Below, in pieces: positions 34,500-43,122 of a stretch of 64,000 nt of DNA; the stretch's first letter is position 1; every line of letters begins with the position of its first letter. The DNA is from Desulfarculales bacterium UBA702. GTDB lineage: Bacteria > Desulfobacterota > Syntrophobacteria > Syntrophobacterales > Syntrophobacteraceae. Both the position numbers and the translations under genes were made by a program. Under the pieces are notes generated by a model. The model searched no databases. It saw only the letters and a program-made list of their open reading frames with translations, and was not told where the DNA came from. The DNA lies in the NCBI GenBank assembly GCA_002298165.1, contig DBMI01000115.1, positions 145,744 through 209,743 of the forward strand, read 5' to 3'.

Positions 34500-36008
34500 A
34501 TGAGCAAGATCACCATAGACCCAATCACAAGAATTGAAGGACATCTCGGCGTGAATTTGGACATCGAAGCGAATCGGGTGGTTAACGCCTACTGTGCCGG
34601 TGAGATGTTTCGGGGCTTCGAAGTGATTCTGAAGGGCAGAGACCCGCTGGATGCCCAGCAGATAACGCAGCGCATCTGCGGAGTCTGTCCGGTCTCCCAC
34701 GGCATGGCATCCGTTCTGGCCCAGGATGCCGCCTTTTCCATCTCTCCTCCCGAAAATGGCAGGATCGGCAGAAATCTCATTCAAGCCGCAAATTACATTC
34801 AATCTCATATACTTCACTTCTATCATCTTGCGGCACTCGATTTTGTCGATATCACTGCTGTTGCAAATTACCAGGGCACCGATCCTCAGCTCCTTGGGGT
34901 CAAGGCATGGATAAAATCACAGATAGCATCGGGCGTACCTCATCCAGCTGCCCCATTCCTGCCCCGCTACACCGGAAATTATATTGAAAACTCAGAACTT
35001 AATTGCCTTGCAGTCAAACACTACCTTGAAGCACTTGAGATGCGGACGCTGGCACATAAAATGGCTACAATATTTGCCGGTAAAATGCCGCATGTTGCCT
35101 CCATAATGCCCGGCGGCATCACGGAGCGGATCACCGCCGACAAGATTGCCGCTTACAGTTCAATGCTCAGAAAGCTCCAGGTATTCATAAACGAGGCCTA
35201 CGTTCCGGATGTTCTTGAAGTCGCAAAAGCCTTCCCCGAATATTTCAACCAGGGAAAAGGCTGCGGAAACTTTTTATCCTACGGTGTTTTTCCGGAATCT
35301 TCGAAGGGCAAAAAGTTGTTTCCAGCCGGTGTGATTATTGGCGGAAAACCCTCGGAATTCGAAGAAGGAAAGATCACCGAGGAGATAGCGTACTCTTTTT
35401 ACTCCTCCGCCTCCGGTCTGAGGCCCGCCGGCGGAGAGACCGTCCCGGATGCCTCCAAGAGTAAAGCCTACTCCTGGATCAAGGCACCACGATACGGTGG
35501 ACAAGTGGTCGAGGTCGGTCCACTCGCCCGCGTTCTCGTTGCCTACGGAAAGGGCGAAGATACCAAGCTCAAAGGATTGGTCGAAAAAGTCCTCTCCGCC
35601 CTCGACAAAAAACCGAACGACCTCGTTTCCGTTCTTGGGCGCCACGGCGCAAGGGCTATTGAATGCAAACTGCTGGCTGATCGTATTTCGGATTGGCTCG
35701 ATCAGTTAAAGCCAGGCGAGCCTTCATACAGTGAATTTAATGTACCGAGTTCGGGAAGCGGAGCGGGTCTGACCGAGGCACCCCGTGGAGCGCTCGGGCA
35801 CTGGATAACCCTCAAGGACGGCAAGATAGGCAGCTACCAGTGCGTTGTTCCGACCACGTGGAACTGCTCCCCCCGAGACGACAAGGGAAATCCCGGTCCG
35901 GTGGAGCAGGCGCTTGCCGGTACCTCTATTGCCGATGAGAAAAACCCGATAGAAGCCGCCAGGATCGTTCGCTCTTTCGATCCATGCATTGCCTGTGCTG
36001 TTCACTGA
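34500..36008 (+). CDS. [NiFe] hydrogenase large subunit (group 1-like), no C-terminal extension
   Basis: Holds the NiFe active site. The 502 residues contain the L1 motif RICGVCPVSHGMASVLAQD (two Cys ligands), NGRIGRNLIQAANYIQSHIL, ILHFYHLAALDFVD and the L2 motif FDPCIACAVH. The C-terminus is the stop codon immediately after that His. Most group 1 enzymes have about 15 further residues that a maturation protease removes after this His; here they are absent. ATG 34500 (not TTG 34497) follows GAAGGGAACC. Both L2 cysteines are Cys, so it is not a Sec enzyme. The small subunit gene follows 56 nt later, reversing the usual order. Confidence 0.92.
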   Translation: MSKITIDPITRIEGHLGVNLDIEANRVVNAYCAGEMFRGFEVILKGRDPLDAQQITQRICGVCPVSHGMASVLAQDAAFSISPPENGRIGRNLIQAANYIQSHILHFYHLAALDFVDITAVANYQGTDPQLLGVKAWIKSQIASGVPHPAAPFLPRYTGNYIENSELNCLAVKHYLEALEMRTLAHKMATIFAGKMPHVASIMPGGITERITADKIAAYSSMLRKLQVFINEAYVPDVLEVAKAFPEYFNQGKGCGNFLSYGVFPESSKGKKLFPAGVIIGGKPSEFEEGKITEEIAYSFYSSASGLRPAGGETVPDASKSKAYSWIKAPRYGGQVVEVGPLARVLVAYGKGEDTKLKGLVEKVLSALDKKPNDLVSVLGRHGARAIECKLLADRISDWLDQLKPGEPSYSEFNVPSSGSGAGLTEAPRGALGHWITLKDGKIGSYQCVVPTTWNCSPRDDKGNPGPVEQALAGTSIADEKNPIEAARIVRSFDPCIACAVH

Positions 36009-36064
36009 TCTCGATTGTTCAGCGGACGGCCAACACTTAGCTGGTTTCGCGCAGGAGAATTTAA

Positions 36065-36994
36065 ATGTCGGAGATTTCACGCAGAAGCTTCTTGAAAATT
36101 AGTGCGCGGCTTGCCGCGATGATGGGCCTATCCTCCTCGGCGCTTCCACAAATAGCAGACGCACTGGAGCAAATTGCCGCTAAAATGGCGCCGGTAATCT
36201 GGATCCAGGCTCAAAGCTGTTCGGGCTGTTCGATTTCCTTACTCAATTCCGATCACCCTGGACCTGCCGAGATCATCACCCAGTATATCTCTCTTCTATT
36301 CCATTCCAATATATCAACCACAACCGGCCACCAGTGCATGGAAGTCATTTCCAAAACTGTTGGGCAGGGAGACTTCTTACTGGCGGTTGAGGGAAGTGTG
36401 CCGCGCGGAATGCCAAACGCTTGCAAAATGGGAGAGAAGACGATTAGCGAGCAGATTATCGCGGCCTCGAAAAAAGCCAAGGCAGTCATCGCGGTCGGGA
36501 CCTGTGCATCGTTCGGGGGCATTCCAGCGGCGGAAAACAACCCGACAGGAGCTATCAGCATTCCGGCCCTGTTCAAAAACGAGAGCATATCGACCCCGCT
36601 TATTTCGCTTCCGGGGTGCCCGATTCATCCAGACTGGCTGATTGGCACGCTCATTCACGTTATCAAATTCGGGATCCCGCCAGTCGACGATAAAGGGCGA
36701 CCTAAGATGTTTTACAAAAAACTGATTCATGACCAATGCCCTCGATTCACCGACTATGAGCGTGAAAAATTTGCCAAGAGCTTCCTGGAAGAAGGATGTC
36801 TGTTCAAGCTCGGATGCATCGGGGCACTGACTTACGCGGATTGTACGATCCGCCAATGGAACTCGGGCACAAACTCGTGCATCAGGGCCGGAGCGCCTTG
36901 CATCGGCTGTGCCTCCGAGCATTTCGCTTCAAAAGCTGATTTTGCACTCTATCCGAGGAATATCATCAATTCAACCCAGCAGAAGAAAGGATAG
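36065..36994 (+). CDS. [NiFe] hydrogenase small subunit, Tat-exported
   Basis: Carries the electron-transfer Fe-S clusters. The 309-residue protein starts with a Tat signal (SRRSFLKISARLAAMMGLSS), so the heterodimer is exported folded to the periplasm. Cluster ligands are visible: QSCSGCSISLLN and VGTCASFGG with GCPIHPDW (proximal/distal), LGCIGALTYADC, and CIRAGAPCIGC (medial). There is no C-terminal membrane anchor: it ends YPRNIINSTQQKKG. No cytochrome b or c partner and no hyp/hyd maturation genes are in the window. ATG follows GCAGGAGA. The next gene, a chemoreceptor, starts 5 nt after its stop. Confidence 0.92.
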   Translation: MSEISRRSFLKISARLAAMMGLSSSALPQIADALEQIAAKMAPVIWIQAQSCSGCSISLLNSDHPGPAEIITQYISLLFHSNISTTTGHQCMEVISKTVGQGDFLLAVEGSVPRGMPNACKMGEKTISEQIIAASKKAKAVIAVGTCASFGGIPAAENNPTGAISIPALFKNESISTPLISLPGCPIHPDWLIGTLIHVIKFGIPPVDDKGRPKMFYKKLIHDQCPRFTDYEREKFAKSFLEEGCLFKLGCIGALTYADCTIRQWNSGTNSCIRAGAPCIGCASEHFASKADFALYPRNIINSTQQKKG

Positions 36995-36999
36995 CTGAA

Positions 37000-38658
37000 A
37001 TGTCTCTGCACGCCAGACTGAGCTTGTATCTCCTTGCAGCTCTCGTCATCATTGTGGCTGCCATCCAGGGCCTTCAGCTCTTCACCGCCAATAAATCGAT
37101 CCTGCAATATTCGGAATCCAACAGCCAACTGCTAACTTCGGTTGAGGAAAAGCAGGCGATGAACCTCCACAGGGCCGTCCAGCAAGCAGTCAAAGGCTCG
37201 ATTGTGCGTGGAGAAATGGAAAAGTTTACCAGGCTCGTCCAATCGCAAAAAGAAGTCGAGGGAATAAGCGAGTTTTCGCTCTATGACCGAAAAGGAAAAG
37301 TCACCCACTCCTCTGACCCAACTGCCGTTGGCAAGACTCTTCCGGAAGAGATCAGACGTCGCATCGGTACGAGCGCGGAACTCTTCACGAACCGTACGGA
37401 TGAGGCAATTGAGTACTACCAGCCCCAGATAGCTTCCGCGGACTGTATCAGGTGCCATCTTGACTGGAAAGAAGGGGAATCCGGCGGCGTGACCTACTTC
37501 AGGTTTTCGACCGCCGATTTATCTCAACTCCAGAAACAGGGAGATGAAGCCATTTCAGTAATAAACAACAGGACCCTTATCAACTGTCTGCTGGCGATTC
37601 CCGCGGTAGTCATAATTTTTGGCATTATTTCCTGGTTGATCACTGGAAAGATTTTCAAATTGATAAAGAAGACGATCACCAGCGTTCAGGAAGCTAATGA
37701 CGGCTTCAGGGAAACCTCGCAAACGGTTTCGGATGTCAGCACCCAGCTTGCCAGCGGCGCCTCCGAGCAAACGGAGGCAATCCAGAAGACCTCAGCCTCG
37801 ATCGAGCAGATGTCGGTTATAACTCGCCAGAACGCTGAAAGCGCAGGACACGCAGAGTCTATAGTAAGGGATTCCGGCCATGACATCAAAGATGCAAATG
37901 TTGCAATGTCGGATCTTACTGAATCGATGAAAGAGGTCCATGCTGCAAGCCAGGAGACCCAAAAGATCATAAAAACGATAGATGAAATAGCTTTCCAGAC
38001 CAATCTTCTGGCATTGAACGCAGCCGTGGAAGCAGCCCGTGCGGGTGATGTGGGTGCCGGTTTCGCAGTCGTCGCCGACGAGGTGAGAAACCTTGCGATG
38101 CGTGCGGCCGAAGCCGCTAAACAGACAGCAAGCATGATTGAGGGCACGGTATCCAAGGTTAAGGCCGGGTCTGCTTACGTGGACAAAGCCAGTGATGCTT
38201 TCGAAAAAGTGACCGGAGGTGCTCAGCGCCTTAGCGTCCTGGTCGAGGAGATCTCCGAGCGTTCGCGACAGCAGGCAATCGGAATTGAACAGATTAATAC
38301 CGCTATATGCGAAATGACTAAAGTAACCGACGAGAACAGTGCATACGCAAAAGAGACTGCATCGGCTTCCGAGGAGATGAATTGCCAACTCGAACAGATG
38401 CAGGTCTTCGTCTCTGAAATGGTAAATCTTGTCAGCAGCGGATCGCAAGGGATGGCACAGCACGTTACCACTCGCCGCCAGATAGCTTTCGAACCTGTAG
38501 AAGGTGACGGCAATCTGCGCCGGCCTGCAATCAGTCGCGGCAAAGAGTCGGAGGAGGATTTAGATGAAGAGATGCCCGAACCAAACCAAAATGAGCGGTG
38601 GTTCCACAAGATCCTGCCTTTACGGCGACTGCATGATTCACCACGGCGACGGGCATGA
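37000..38658 (+). CDS. Methyl-accepting chemotaxis protein with periplasmic c-type heme motif
   Basis: 552-residue chemoreceptor. TM1 is LYLLAALVIIVAAIQGL (about 9-25), TM2 LINCLLAIPAVVIIFGIISW (about 190-210). Between them is a domain of about 160 residues containing ADCIRCHLDWKEGESGG: a CxxCH c-type heme site in the fold class of Geobacter heme-containing sensor domains. The cytoplasmic part has the conserved hairpin tip EIAFQTNLLALNAAVEAARA followed by VGAGFAVVADEVRNLA; a canonical HAMP is not obvious. Ribosome-binding site AAAGGATAG. It starts 5 nt after the hydrogenase small subunit, so H2 or redox state is a likely stimulus (inference). A terminator follows. Confidence 0.9.
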   Translation: MSLHARLSLYLLAALVIIVAAIQGLQLFTANKSILQYSESNSQLLTSVEEKQAMNLHRAVQQAVKGSIVRGEMEKFTRLVQSQKEVEGISEFSLYDRKGKVTHSSDPTAVGKTLPEEIRRRIGTSAELFTNRTDEAIEYYQPQIASADCIRCHLDWKEGESGGVTYFRFSTADLSQLQKQGDEAISVINNRTLINCLLAIPAVVIIFGIISWLITGKIFKLIKKTITSVQEANDGFRETSQTVSDVSTQLASGASEQTEAIQKTSASIEQMSVITRQNAESAGHAESIVRDSGHDIKDANVAMSDLTESMKEVHAASQETQKIIKTIDEIAFQTNLLALNAAVEAARAGDVGAGFAVVADEVRNLAMRAAEAAKQTASMIEGTVSKVKAGSAYVDKASDAFEKVTGGAQRLSVLVEEISERSRQQAIGIEQINTAICEMTKVTDENSAYAKETASASEEMNCQLEQMQVFVSEMVNLVSSGSQGMAQHVTTRRQIAFEPVEGDGNLRRPAISRGKESEEDLDEEMPEPNQNERWFHKILPLRRLHDSPRRRA

Positions 38659-38697
38659 GAATGGGAAGGATTCAACCGGTTAATAGGGCACAAAGCG

Positions 38698-38730
38698 AAG
38701 AGAGCAGGCACGATTTTACCTGCTCTCTTT
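38698..38730 (+). terminator. Intrinsic terminator after the hydrogenase-chemoreceptor operon
   Basis: AGAGAGCAGG (38699-38708) pairs with CCTGCTCTCT (38719-38728) around a 10-nt loop, followed by TTTCTC. It lies 40 nt beyond the chemoreceptor stop. Confidence 0.8.
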
Positions 38731-39042
38731 CTCGGGGAAGGCGTGAAATCTTGACCAACAATATATCCCGCCATGTTTTCGTGCTATCAGGCAAAACCAG
38801 TATTCCCCCTCCGATCATAGTGTATTTTTTCGCCGGGATTTGCCCTGTTGTATACCCTGAGTGATTGGCAAAAACCGCCTCACCGGCTATGAAATAGAAG
38901 ATATCGTCTTTTTGAAAAAACAGCAGGGCCATCTTTTAACCATTCATTCACTCCGATTTTCCACTCACTGTTTGCATCTGTTTAGCCGAATGTTTTTAGT
39001 ATCGGGTACAATGAAAAATGTTTTGATTAAATGGAGAGGAAA

Positions 39043-39912
39043 ATGGGAGCAGAGCTTGTTCGTGAATCCGCTGGCACAGAGAAATCAACCGTCCTGAGCG
39101 CAACCGCGGAGAAAATTGTACAATCAACCGGAGATCTGCCCGCTATGCCGCATGTGGCGGCCATGGTCATCGACAAGCTTTCCAATTCAAACGCCACCCC
39201 CAGGGAGATCCATCAATTGATCGAGAAGGACCAGGGTTTGGCGGCACGTGTTCTAAAAGTTGCAAATTCTCCTTACTATGGTGCTTGCAGGTCCATTGCG
39301 ACCGTAAAAGACGCAATTCTTTTCATGGGCTTTGACTCGATCAGGTCGGTGGTGCTCACGGCTGTAATGAAGGGTGTTTTTGCAGAAACGGGACTTGCGG
39401 AAAAACTGCTTTGGGAGCATTCAATAGGCTGCGCGGTTGCTGCCCGCACCCTTGGACGAGCGGTGGGCTATCCCGGAAATGAAGAAGCATTTCTGGCCGG
39501 GCTTATGCACGATGTTGGCAAAGCCGTCCTGTTCCTGCGCCGTTCGGCCGAAATGAGTGAAATAATGCAGGACGTCTATAACGGAGACATGTCTTTTGCC
39601 GATGGGGAGAAGCAGGTATTCGGCTTTACCCACTCGGAAATCGGGCAACTGGTTGCCGATAAGTGGCGTTTTGCCATCAACATCGAGGAAGCAATCGCCC
39701 ATCACCACCATCCGGGCGAATCTCAAATAGCCCCGCAGCTTGCCCATATAGTCTGTCTGGCAAATGCTATGTGCCACAAGCTTGAAATTGGTCCAACCAG
39801 GAGTCCCTGCCTAGACCTGGCAAAGCTCGAAAGTGTTAAAGTACTCGGGATCGACCCGGAATCACTCAATGGAATGGCCGCGGAAGTTCAAGGCGGTCTG
39901 GAACCCAACTAA
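39043..39912 (+). CDS. HDOD domain protein
   Basis: About 289 residues, almost entirely an HDOD domain, an HD-related output domain often found in bacterial signalling. Blocks: STGDLPAMPHVAAMVIDKLS, LIEKDQGLAARVLKVANSPY, AILFMGFDSIRSVVLTAVMK and LAGLMHDVGKAVLF, with HD retained, plus FTHSEIGQLVADKW and EAIAHHHHPGES. ATG 39043 is preferred over 39031 because GGAGAGG sits just upstream. It is a single-gene unit after the terminator, upstream of the convergent cobalamin genes, and may take part in the signalling of the adjacent chemoreceptor; no direct evidence. Confidence 0.88.
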   Translation: MGAELVRESAGTEKSTVLSATAEKIVQSTGDLPAMPHVAAMVIDKLSNSNATPREIHQLIEKDQGLAARVLKVANSPYYGACRSIATVKDAILFMGFDSIRSVVLTAVMKGVFAETGLAEKLLWEHSIGCAVAARTLGRAVGYPGNEEAFLAGLMHDVGKAVLFLRRSAEMSEIMQDVYNGDMSFADGEKQVFGFTHSEIGQLVADKWRFAINIEEAIAHHHHPGESQIAPQLAHIVCLANAMCHKLEIGPTRSPCLDLAKLESVKVLGIDPESLNGMAAEVQGGLEPN

Positions 39913-39983
39913 GTGCTGGTTCAAGTGCTGCCATCCCTCAATATCGCATGGCAGGTACAGCATGCCGCCGTGGCAACTCGCTG

Positions 39984-40859
39984 TTAATCGTCTTCCAGCC
40001 CATATTTTTCAAGATATCCCCTTGGCGTTATCATCCAGCCATCCCAGATGTAGGTTTGACTGTTGCCGACCAAAACAAGCGACTGCATGTCAACTTCTTC
40101 AACCGGCAACTGATCCAGGGTGGTTACGCATTTCCATTGGCCTTCCCGCATCGCTTTTTTCACAACTGCAACGGGAGTTTGCCCGGAACGATTTCTCAGA
40201 AGCACTTGGCGGGCTTTTTCCAGCAAATCGGGACGGCTTTTGCTCCGGGGATTATATATCGCCAGAACGAAATCGGCCGTGGCGGCAGCCGAGAGCCTCT
40301 TTTCTATCAATTCCCATGGCGTAAGATGATCACTGAGGCTAACTGCCGCAAAATCGTGCATTAGAGGTGCCCCTGCAATGGATGCGGCCGCGTTAAAGGC
40401 TGGGATCCCTGGAATTATCTTTAGCAGGAAATCGCTCTCAGGGCTGGGGCGGACAGCTTCGGAAACCGAAAGCCCGCGTTCCCTGCATATATCCAGTACT
40501 AGTCCTGCCATCCCGTATATTCCTGCATCCCCGCTCGATACAACCGCAACGCATTTACCCGATAATGCATGATCGATGGCGGCACGGCACCGCTCTATCT
40601 CTTTTCGCATTCCGCTGGACAGGACGGTTTTACCCTCCAGCAGGTCCTCGACAAGGTCCAGATATGTCTTGTAGCCCAGCACGACCTGAGCTTCCTTGAG
40701 GGCCACCGCAGCCTCTTCGGCCATATACGACCGAAAACCAGGTCCAAGACTAACTATGTAGAGCTTACCCGGGCTATTGCCGCCGTGCAGTTTATCGATT
40801 TGCGCTTTGGCGCCAGAAGGACCAGGGTCCCGGCGCTCCAAAGGGCGCTTGCTTCGCAT
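39984..40859 (-). CDS. cbiH: Precorrin-3B C17-methyltransferase (CobJ/CbiH)
   Basis: SAM-dependent methylase of corrin ring contraction. The methylase fold begins at GKLYIVSLGPGFRSYMAEEA, with VVLGYKTYLDL, VVSSGDAGIYGMAGLVLDI, IIPGIPAFNAAASIAGAPLM, DFAAVSLSDHLTPWELIEKR, VLAIYNPRSKSRP and VLVGNSQTYIWDGWMITPRG, all typical of CbiH. The annotated ATG at 40859 overlaps the end of cbiG by 106 nt and adds about 30 residues before the fold; no later in-frame ATG precedes the conserved part, so the exact start is uncertain (a CTG or the long overlap). It is the last gene of cbiF-cbiG-cbiH. Confidence 0.9.
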   Translation of the reverse strand: MRSKRPLERRDPGPSGAKAQIDKLHGGNSPGKLYIVSLGPGFRSYMAEEAAVALKEAQVVLGYKTYLDLVEDLLEGKTVLSSGMRKEIERCRAAIDHALSGKCVAVVSSGDAGIYGMAGLVLDICRERGLSVSEAVRPSPESDFLLKIIPGIPAFNAAASIAGAPLMHDFAAVSLSDHLTPWELIEKRLSAAATADFVLAIYNPRSKSRPDLLEKARQVLLRNRSGQTPVAVVKKAMREGQWKCVTTLDQLPVEEVDMQSLVLVGNSQTYIWDGWMITPRGYLEKYGLEDD

Positions 40860-41875
40860 ACGCTTTCGGCTCCTATATGTCGGGCCACCGTGCTTGAAGG
40901 GTTCGGCACTGGAATGCCCTCTATCTGCTCGCGGGTGCAGAAATGAATTTCTCTTTGAAAAAAGCTTGCGGCATAAAGCAAGCCAGGCTCATCACTCTTT
41001 AACTCAATGCTTGCAAAATTTCTTATGGAATCCGGCGAGAGCTTATTTTCCCTTAAGACCTGTCTAATAAGGTTCACGATTTCAGCTTCGCTCGTTCCAC
41101 GGTTACAGCCGACGCCAATCACCAGGGACTTGGGTCGAAGCTTCAGGCATCGCAGCCCGGCAGGTCCAAGCCTGTCTGATACCCAGATACCGAGTCCGGA
41201 CCGCATTCGCTCCTTGTAAGCATTTATCTGATTTGAAAATTTATCCGGGCCACCTTCACCTTCCGCAAGCACCTCTAGTCCATGCCCGTCTGGAAGGTGT
41301 TTTACGAAAAGCCTTTCGGGATCGAAAACCCATATTTTTTCTTCGTCCAGCACTGCCGCGGCAATCCTTGCGAGCATCCGCGGATTTTCAATCCTCAGGC
41401 CTGCCTTTTGAGCGGCAAGATCTATTGCAAACTTGTCCTGGAGGTCGGAGGCAGTTGTAATGACAGCCTTGCCGCCTGTAATCGACGCCACACTGCGCGC
41501 CAGATCGTTTGCGCCGCCCAAGTGACCCGAGAGGAGGCTTATGGCATACTTTCCCTCTTCATCAACAACGACTATTGCGGGGTCCACCATCTTGTTTTTG
41601 ATGAAGGGGGCAAGTGTGCGGACAACTATACCGCATCCCATTATGCAGATAATCGATCCGTACTCCCGCCAGGCATCCGAGAAGGACTCGGCCATTTTCC
41701 GCATCGGGATCATTCCCGGGAGGGCATAGCGGGAGTTGCAAAAACAGGAGCTTCCCGGCATAAGGCTACTAATGCGCGCCGCCAGTTCGGTCCCCCTCCG
41801 GGTCAGTGCAAGTATTGCGACGGCGTTATTCCGGTTTTTTGGCGTCTCTGAACTGATGGCTGAAGGACTCATCAT
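40754..41875 (-). CDS. cbiG: Cobalt-precorrin 5A hydrolase
   Basis: Opens the delta-lactone of cobalt-precorrin-5A in the anaerobic (early cobalt insertion) route to B12. The 373 residues have the CbiG N-terminal AVAILALTRRGTELAARI, IICIMGCGIVVRTLAPFIKN, DPAIVVVDEEGKYAISLLSG with HLGGANDLARSVA, and a C-terminal module LVIGVGCNRGTSEAEIVNLI, FASIELKSDEPGLLYAASF. The start at 41875 (ATGATG) overlaps cbiF by 50 nt, so they are coupled. Presence of cbiG argues for the anaerobic pathway. Confidence 0.92.
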   Translation of the reverse strand: MMSPSAISSETPKNRNNAVAILALTRRGTELAARISSLMPGSSCFCNSRYALPGMIPMRKMAESFSDAWREYGSIICIMGCGIVVRTLAPFIKNKMVDPAIVVVDEEGKYAISLLSGHLGGANDLARSVASITGGKAVITTASDLQDKFAIDLAAQKAGLRIENPRMLARIAAAVLDEEKIWVFDPERLFVKHLPDGHGLEVLAEGEGGPDKFSNQINAYKERMRSGLGIWVSDRLGPAGLRCLKLRPKSLVIGVGCNRGTSEAEIVNLIRQVLRENKLSPDSIRNFASIELKSDEPGLLYAASFFQREIHFCTREQIEGIPVPNPSSTVARHIGAESVCEASALWSAGTLVLLAPKRKSINCTAAIARVSST

Positions 41876-42611
41876 ATAGCTTCGATCTCTTGCCTTTTTT
41901 GCCGAGCAGGCCTTTCAGCCTGAAAACCTCTCCGACCATTATGATTGCCTGGCGCTTGATTCCAGCCGCGTGCACCTTTTCCGCAATATTTTCGAGTTTG
42001 CCATAGACCAGCAGCTGGTCGGGCCAGCCCACCCTGTAGGCCACAATGGCGGGGGTATCCTGCGGATAGTACTCTTCGAGATCCAGTACCACTTTTTCTA
42101 TCTGCTGAATGCTGAGGTAAATGACCATGGTTGCCCGATGAGAGGCAAGCATGGAAAGCTTCTCCTTACCTGGAACAGCAGTCCTGCCGCCAAGGCGAGT
42201 CAAAATAACAGTCTGGGAAATATCAGGCAAGGTGAGTTCCTGATTGATTGCGGCTGCGGCAGCGAAAGCGGCCGACACTCCCGGCACGACCTCGTGGGGG
42301 ATCTTGTCGGCATCGAGCAGCTCAATTTGCTCACCTATCGCTCCGTAGAGGCTCGGATCTCCCGTATGAAGCCGCACGACACGCTCTCCCGCGGAATAGC
42401 CTTCTTTTAATAGCGTATGCGTCTCTGAAAGCGTAAGGGATGCGCTGTCATGAGCCTTCACCCCCTTTTTACAATACCGAAGGAGCTGTTCTGGAACCAA
42501 CGAGCCGGTATAGACAACCCGGTCAGCCTCCTGGAGATAGCGCATTCCTCTGACGGTTATGAGTTCGGGATCACCCGGACCCGCCCCTATGAATCGGATA
42601 GGGTGTTTCAT
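41826..42611 (-). CDS. cbiF: Precorrin-4/cobalt-precorrin-4 C11-methyltransferase (CobM/CbiF)
   Basis: Adds the C11 methyl in corrin synthesis. The 261-residue protein has IRFIGAGPGDPELITVRGMR at the N-terminus, ADRVVYTGSLVPEQLLRYCK, VVRLHTGDPSLYGAIGEQIE, PHEVVPGVSAAFAAAAAINQ, TVILTRLGGRTAVPGKEKL, MVIYLSIQQIEKVVLDLEEY and IIMVGEVFRLKG, the CbiF/CobM sequence order. The C-terminal KKGKRSKLYDESFSHQFRDA is typical. It is the first gene of the minus-strand unit, divergent from hdrA. Confidence 0.93.
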   Translation of the reverse strand: MKHPIRFIGAGPGDPELITVRGMRYLQEADRVVYTGSLVPEQLLRYCKKGVKAHDSASLTLSETHTLLKEGYSAGERVVRLHTGDPSLYGAIGEQIELLDADKIPHEVVPGVSAAFAAAAAINQELTLPDISQTVILTRLGGRTAVPGKEKLSMLASHRATMVIYLSIQQIEKVVLDLEEYYPQDTPAIVAYRVGWPDQLLVYGKLENIAEKVHAAGIKRQAIIMVGEVFRLKGLLGKKGKRSKLYDESFSHQFRDAKKPE

Positions 42612-43122
42612 CTTAGTCTCACTTTCAGGTTACGCATTACACGGAACGAGCCTGGTTTCGTGTTACTTACACATTGTTGGATTGCAGATAGTATTTCATA
42701 ATCTGAAAATATTATCCAGAAAACAAGCTTCTTCAATTCGCTCCAAAAGGTTGGAGAGCTTTTCAGGCTCGCCGAACCAGGCATTTAGAAACACAGGTCA
42801 GGGTACTTACGCAATGCGGCGGCCCTACCGCACAACCCGTCCCTGCTCTGCGACACCAGCCGGCATCTCAACTTTCCATTCAAATGGCGGCTGGATTCAT
42901 TTTCTTCTTTTTTATTCATGCATTTTGCTCTATCATTACTGCGCCAAAAAGCGAATACCTCGAAATCCTTCTGAATTTGCTTTCTCCACTTCTGAGTTCC
43001 AGCTCCACTTGTTCCAATAGGTCTTTGCCAGTCATGTTTCAGCTTGAAGATGGTGTGGCTTGCCTTGAGTCTAAAATCGTTGTTTACGGGCAAATCCTCA
43101 AACAACTCAGAGGTGTATATTG
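42612..43122. other. Divergent upstream region of cbiF and hdrA
   Basis: 511 nt without a supported ORF. It holds a perfect small hairpin CTCCAA-AAGG-TTGGAG (42741-42756) and a longer inverted repeat CCAGCCG (42856-42862) with CGGCTGG (42888-42894) enclosing CCATT/AATGG. A B12 riboswitch was sought because of the flanking genes, but no B12-box-like core was found. AGAGGTG near 43110 is the hdrA ribosome-binding site. Promoters for both sides must lie here. Confidence 0.45.

Noticed and set aside
35985..36008. [NiFeSe] hydrogenase
   Set aside because: The L2 motif has Cys at both positions (DPCIAC) with no in-frame TGA, so no Sec.
42612..43122. Cobalamin riboswitch upstream of cbiF/hdrA
   Set aside because: No B12-box-like core or expected junction was found; only simple hairpins.
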